A stretch of 16,275 nucleotides of DNA from Deltaproteobacteria bacterium (GTDB lineage: Bacteria; Desulfobacterota; Desulfobacteria; Desulfobacterales; Desulfobacteraceae): NCBI GenBank assembly GCA_003647385.1, contig QMMT01000008.1, positions 1-16,275 on the forward strand. Reading direction: 5' to 3'. The notes under the pieces are model-generated. The model saw nothing but the letters and a program-made list of their open reading frames with translations, had not been told where the DNA came from and searched no databases. The position numbers and the translations under genes are program-made. Of this stretch, positions 14,910 to 16,275 are shown in pieces. Numbering within the stretch: position 1 is the first letter of the stretch; every line of letters begins with the position of its first letter.

Positions 14910-15410
14910 ATGGAAACCAAAGATAAAGTCCTTATGATAAACCCTGAAAAATGTACAGGGTGCAGGTTATGTGAACTGGTATGTGCGGTTAAACATGACG
15001 GGGCTTCCAATCCGTCCAGAAGCCGCATCAGGGTTATAAAATGGGAAATGGACGGTGTCTATATTCCCATGGCCTGTCAGCAGTGCCAGGATGCCCCCTG
15101 CATGGGGGTCTGCCCTGCCGGTGCGATTTCCCGTAACGATGAATTAAACGTCATTGAAGTGGACCATGACAAATGTATCGGCTGCCGCTCATGTGTGGCA
15201 ATCTGTCCGTTTGGTGCCATGGGATTTAACTCCATTGACCGCAAAGTCTTTAAATGCGATCTGTGTGACGGCGATCCCCAGTGCGTAAGGTTCTGTGAAG
15301 TTCAGGCGGTTGAATATGTGGATGCAGATGATGTGGCTATCCTCAAAAAACAGGATGCTGCGGCAAAACTGCATGCAACCAGCAATAAGGTTGCTCTGAA
15401 AAGCGCGTAG
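14910..15410 (+). CDS. Four-cluster [4Fe-4S] ferredoxin, electron partner of the AOR
   Basis: A 166-residue polyferredoxin of the HycB/NrfC/AorA kind. Sixteen cysteines make four cubane sites: C15, C18, C21, C25; C56, C59, C64, C68; C89, C92, C95, C99; and C116, C119, C125, C129. The clusters can form a wire between the tungsten enzyme and a soluble ferredoxin or other redox partner. There is no signal peptide, so it should be cytoplasmic. The last 30 residues are Ala/Lys-rich without cysteines. It starts 17 nt after the AOR stop with AGGAG nine bases upstream. No FAD subunit (AorC type) follows, so the route to NAD(H), if any, is encoded elsewhere. It could equally be a BamC-like subunit. 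Confidence 0.88.
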   Translation: METKDKVLMINPEKCTGCRLCELVCAVKHDGASNPSRSRIRVIKWEMDGVYIPMACQQCQDAPCMGVCPAGAISRNDELNVIEVDHDKCIGCRSCVAICPFGAMGFNSIDRKVFKCDLCDGDPQCVRFCEVQAVEYVDADDVAILKKQDAAAKLHATSNKVALKSA

Positions 15411-15441
15411 CAACGACATCTTGTTGGAAACAGTGTTAAAA

Positions 15442-15490
15442 AGGGCCTGCTCCGGTCAGATATCCGGGCAGGCCCTCACCATATTTTATT
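15442..15490 (+). terminator. Strong intrinsic terminator of the aromatic operon
   Basis: A GC-rich hairpin AGGGCCTGC-(T bulge)-CCGG / CCGG-GCAGGCCCT (15442-15455/15464-15476) makes 13 bp with an 8-nt loop, followed by a broken U-tract (ATATTTTATT, 15481-15490). It is preceded by an A-run. It comes 31 nt after the ferredoxin stop, marking the likely operon end. The next gene starts only 16 nt after the U-tract and would depend on readthrough or its own promoter. Confidence 0.7.
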
Positions 15491-15505
15491 CCGGAGACCA
15501 GGCAA

Positions 15506-15820
15506 ATGATTCAACAACCCAAATGCAAAATCACCGTTATAAAGAGATCCCTTAACCAGGACATCATTGACGGCTATATGAAAGAAGAGATGAAGAACAG
15601 CAATCTGTGCAGTTCTTTAAAGGAAGGAGATGAATTTTTGGTCTATTCTGAATTCCAGATACCGGATAATTTCTGTCAGTGGGCATGGGCAGATATCAGA
15701 AAGGATATCATTGCCATTGTCAACGGTGTCAACTTCTCCTGGTCTAAAGAAAAGGGAATGACCATTTCAGGATGCACTGACTGGTTCAAGCCGGTTCTCT
15801 TTAAAATTGAAAAACTATAG
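15506..15820 (+). CDS. TIGR04076 family small protein
   Basis: A 104-residue protein that I recognise as TIGR04076-like by its pattern: an N-terminal CKITVIKRSLNQDIIDGY, a central Cys plus GDEFLVY, the FCQWAWADIRKDI block (about 57-69), and the C-terminal CTDWFKPVLFKIEK (about 90-103; the usual form is C-T-D-G-x-R-P-V-x-F-K-I). Function is unknown for the family. Three conserved cysteines (C35, C58, C90) could bind metal or be redox-active. CCGGAG (15491-15496) lies nine bases before the ATG. It follows the operon terminator closely, so it may be co-expressed by readthrough; members occur mostly in anaerobes. There are no membrane segments. Confidence 0.75.
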   Translation: MIQQPKCKITVIKRSLNQDIIDGYMKEEMKNSNLCSSLKEGDEFLVYSEFQIPDNFCQWAWADIRKDIIAIVNGVNFSWSKEKGMTISGCTDWFKPVLFKIEKL

Positions 15821-15967
15821 GAAGTCCTCACGTAAATGGTGCTATTTTTATCCTCACCACAAGCCTAACAGAACCAAGTTGACGGCTCACTAAGAGAGCT
15901 GAATCAAACTTTAATCATAAAGTTATGTTTTGTTTGCTTTTTTGTCGAGATGACACCATTGGACGGA
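15821..15967. other. Non-coding spacer with imperfect dyads
   Basis: No gene is visible. An imperfect 13-bp hairpin AAGTTGA-CGGCTC/GAGCTG-(AA)-TCAA(A)CTT (15876-15888/15896-15911) overlaps a 7-bp hairpin AACTTTA/TAAAGTT (15907-15913/15918-15924), so the two compete. T-rich DNA follows. GCCTAACA at 15863-15870 repeats the motif seen at the left edge (142-149 and, inverted, 198-205). These could end transcripts converging from both sides, or be a degenerate recombination site. Confidence 0.35.
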
Positions 15968-16171
15968 TCAAACAAAGGTTGACATTTTGACATTAAATTT
16001 TTCAGAAAGAGCTTTAATATGATGAAGATTCAAAGGCCTTTTCCCTGAAAGTACCTCTGAAACAGTTGATTTCCCACCTATAATACCAACAATATCTTTT
16101 TGCTTAAGATTATTTTGGTCCATCAGAAATTTTAAAATTTCAACGCCATCTTCTTCATCACGGATTTTCAT
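15968..16171 (-). CDS. Short HigA-like helix-turn-helix protein, possibly N-terminally truncated
   Basis: A 67-residue XRE/HigA-type DNA-binding domain: VEILKFLMDQNNLKQKDIVGIIGGKSTVSEVLSGKRPLNLHHIKALSEKFNV covers the five-helix fold, with VSEVLSGKRPL as the recognition-helix region. HigA antitoxins of this branch are usually about 110-125 residues, with a further N-terminal half absent here. An in-frame stop (TAG at 16187-16189) closes the frame five codons upstream of the ATG, so this is a short form or a remnant. No toxin ORF is recognisable before the window ends; an open minus-strand frame at 16207-16275 (about 22 codons, ending TAA) could be the tail of an upstream partner but shows no family. 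The Shine-Dalgarno is poor. Confidence 0.55.
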   Translation of the reverse strand: MKIRDEEDGVEILKFLMDQNNLKQKDIVGIIGGKSTVSEVLSGKRPLNLHHIKALSEKFNVKMSTFV

Positions 16172-16275
16172 GGAAAGTAATTTCCCCTACTATCCAAGGC
16201 TCTTGATTACAAATCATTTAGACTTTGCTCAACAAACCATTTAATATCAAGTAGATACACGCCCAGAAGACTGAC

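Noticed and set aside
1..16275. CRISPR array, insertion sequence, phage genes, rRNA or tRNA
   Set aside because: No regularly spaced repeats, transposase, integrase, capsid-type proteins or structural RNA could be found in the window.

Overview
The window looks like a chromosome segment of a strictly anaerobic, aromatics-degrading deltaproteobacterium. A sulfate reducer of the Desulfobacula/Desulfobacteraceae kind is my best guess. This rests on gene content (a B12-dependent ribonucleotide reductase, a phenylphosphate synthase/UbiD carboxylation cluster, and a tungsten-type aldehyde:ferredoxin oxidoreductase with a polyferredoxin) and on moderately AT-rich DNA. No rRNA or species marker is present, so the taxon is inference.

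Layout. Positions 1-212 are non-coding and hold inverted repeats. 213-2435 (minus) is nrdJ, with a probable NrdR operator pair upstream. 2563-3522 (minus) is a LysR-type regulator. It diverges from a twelve-kilobase block of plus-strand genes across a 288-bp region that holds a textbook LysR operator and a sigma70-like promoter. The block runs: ppsA-like (swivelling-histidine subunit), ppsB-like (ATP-grasp subunit), UbiD-family (de)carboxylase, acyl/aryl-CoA ligase, UPF0261/Tm-1-like protein, CBS-pair protein (ppsC-like), ubiX, a 10-kDa zinc-ribbon protein, an AOR-family oxidoreductase and a four-cluster ferredoxin. It ends at a strong hairpin terminator (15442-15476). A TIGR04076-type small protein follows, then a minus-strand HigA-like helix-turn-helix ORF in a looser, possibly mobile right edge.

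How the genes work together (inference from the Thauera phenol pathway). PpsA+PpsB, stimulated by the CBS protein, would phosphorylate phenol or a related hydroxyarene with ATP. The UbiD-type enzyme, using prenylated FMN made by UbiX and probably helped by the 10-kDa zinc protein, would carboxylate the phenylphosphate at the para position. The ligase would then activate the resulting hydroxybenzoate as its CoA thioester. The AOR/ferredoxin pair would link an aromatic aldehyde/acid couple to low-potential electrons, or could be a BamBC-like module.

The cluster is not a copy of the Thauera one. It has one UbiD instead of two, no 18-kDa HAD-type carboxylase subunit, and an embedded UPF0261 protein plus an AOR pair. 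These differences are the most interesting part of the window. 4-hydroxybenzoyl-CoA reductase is not encoded here.
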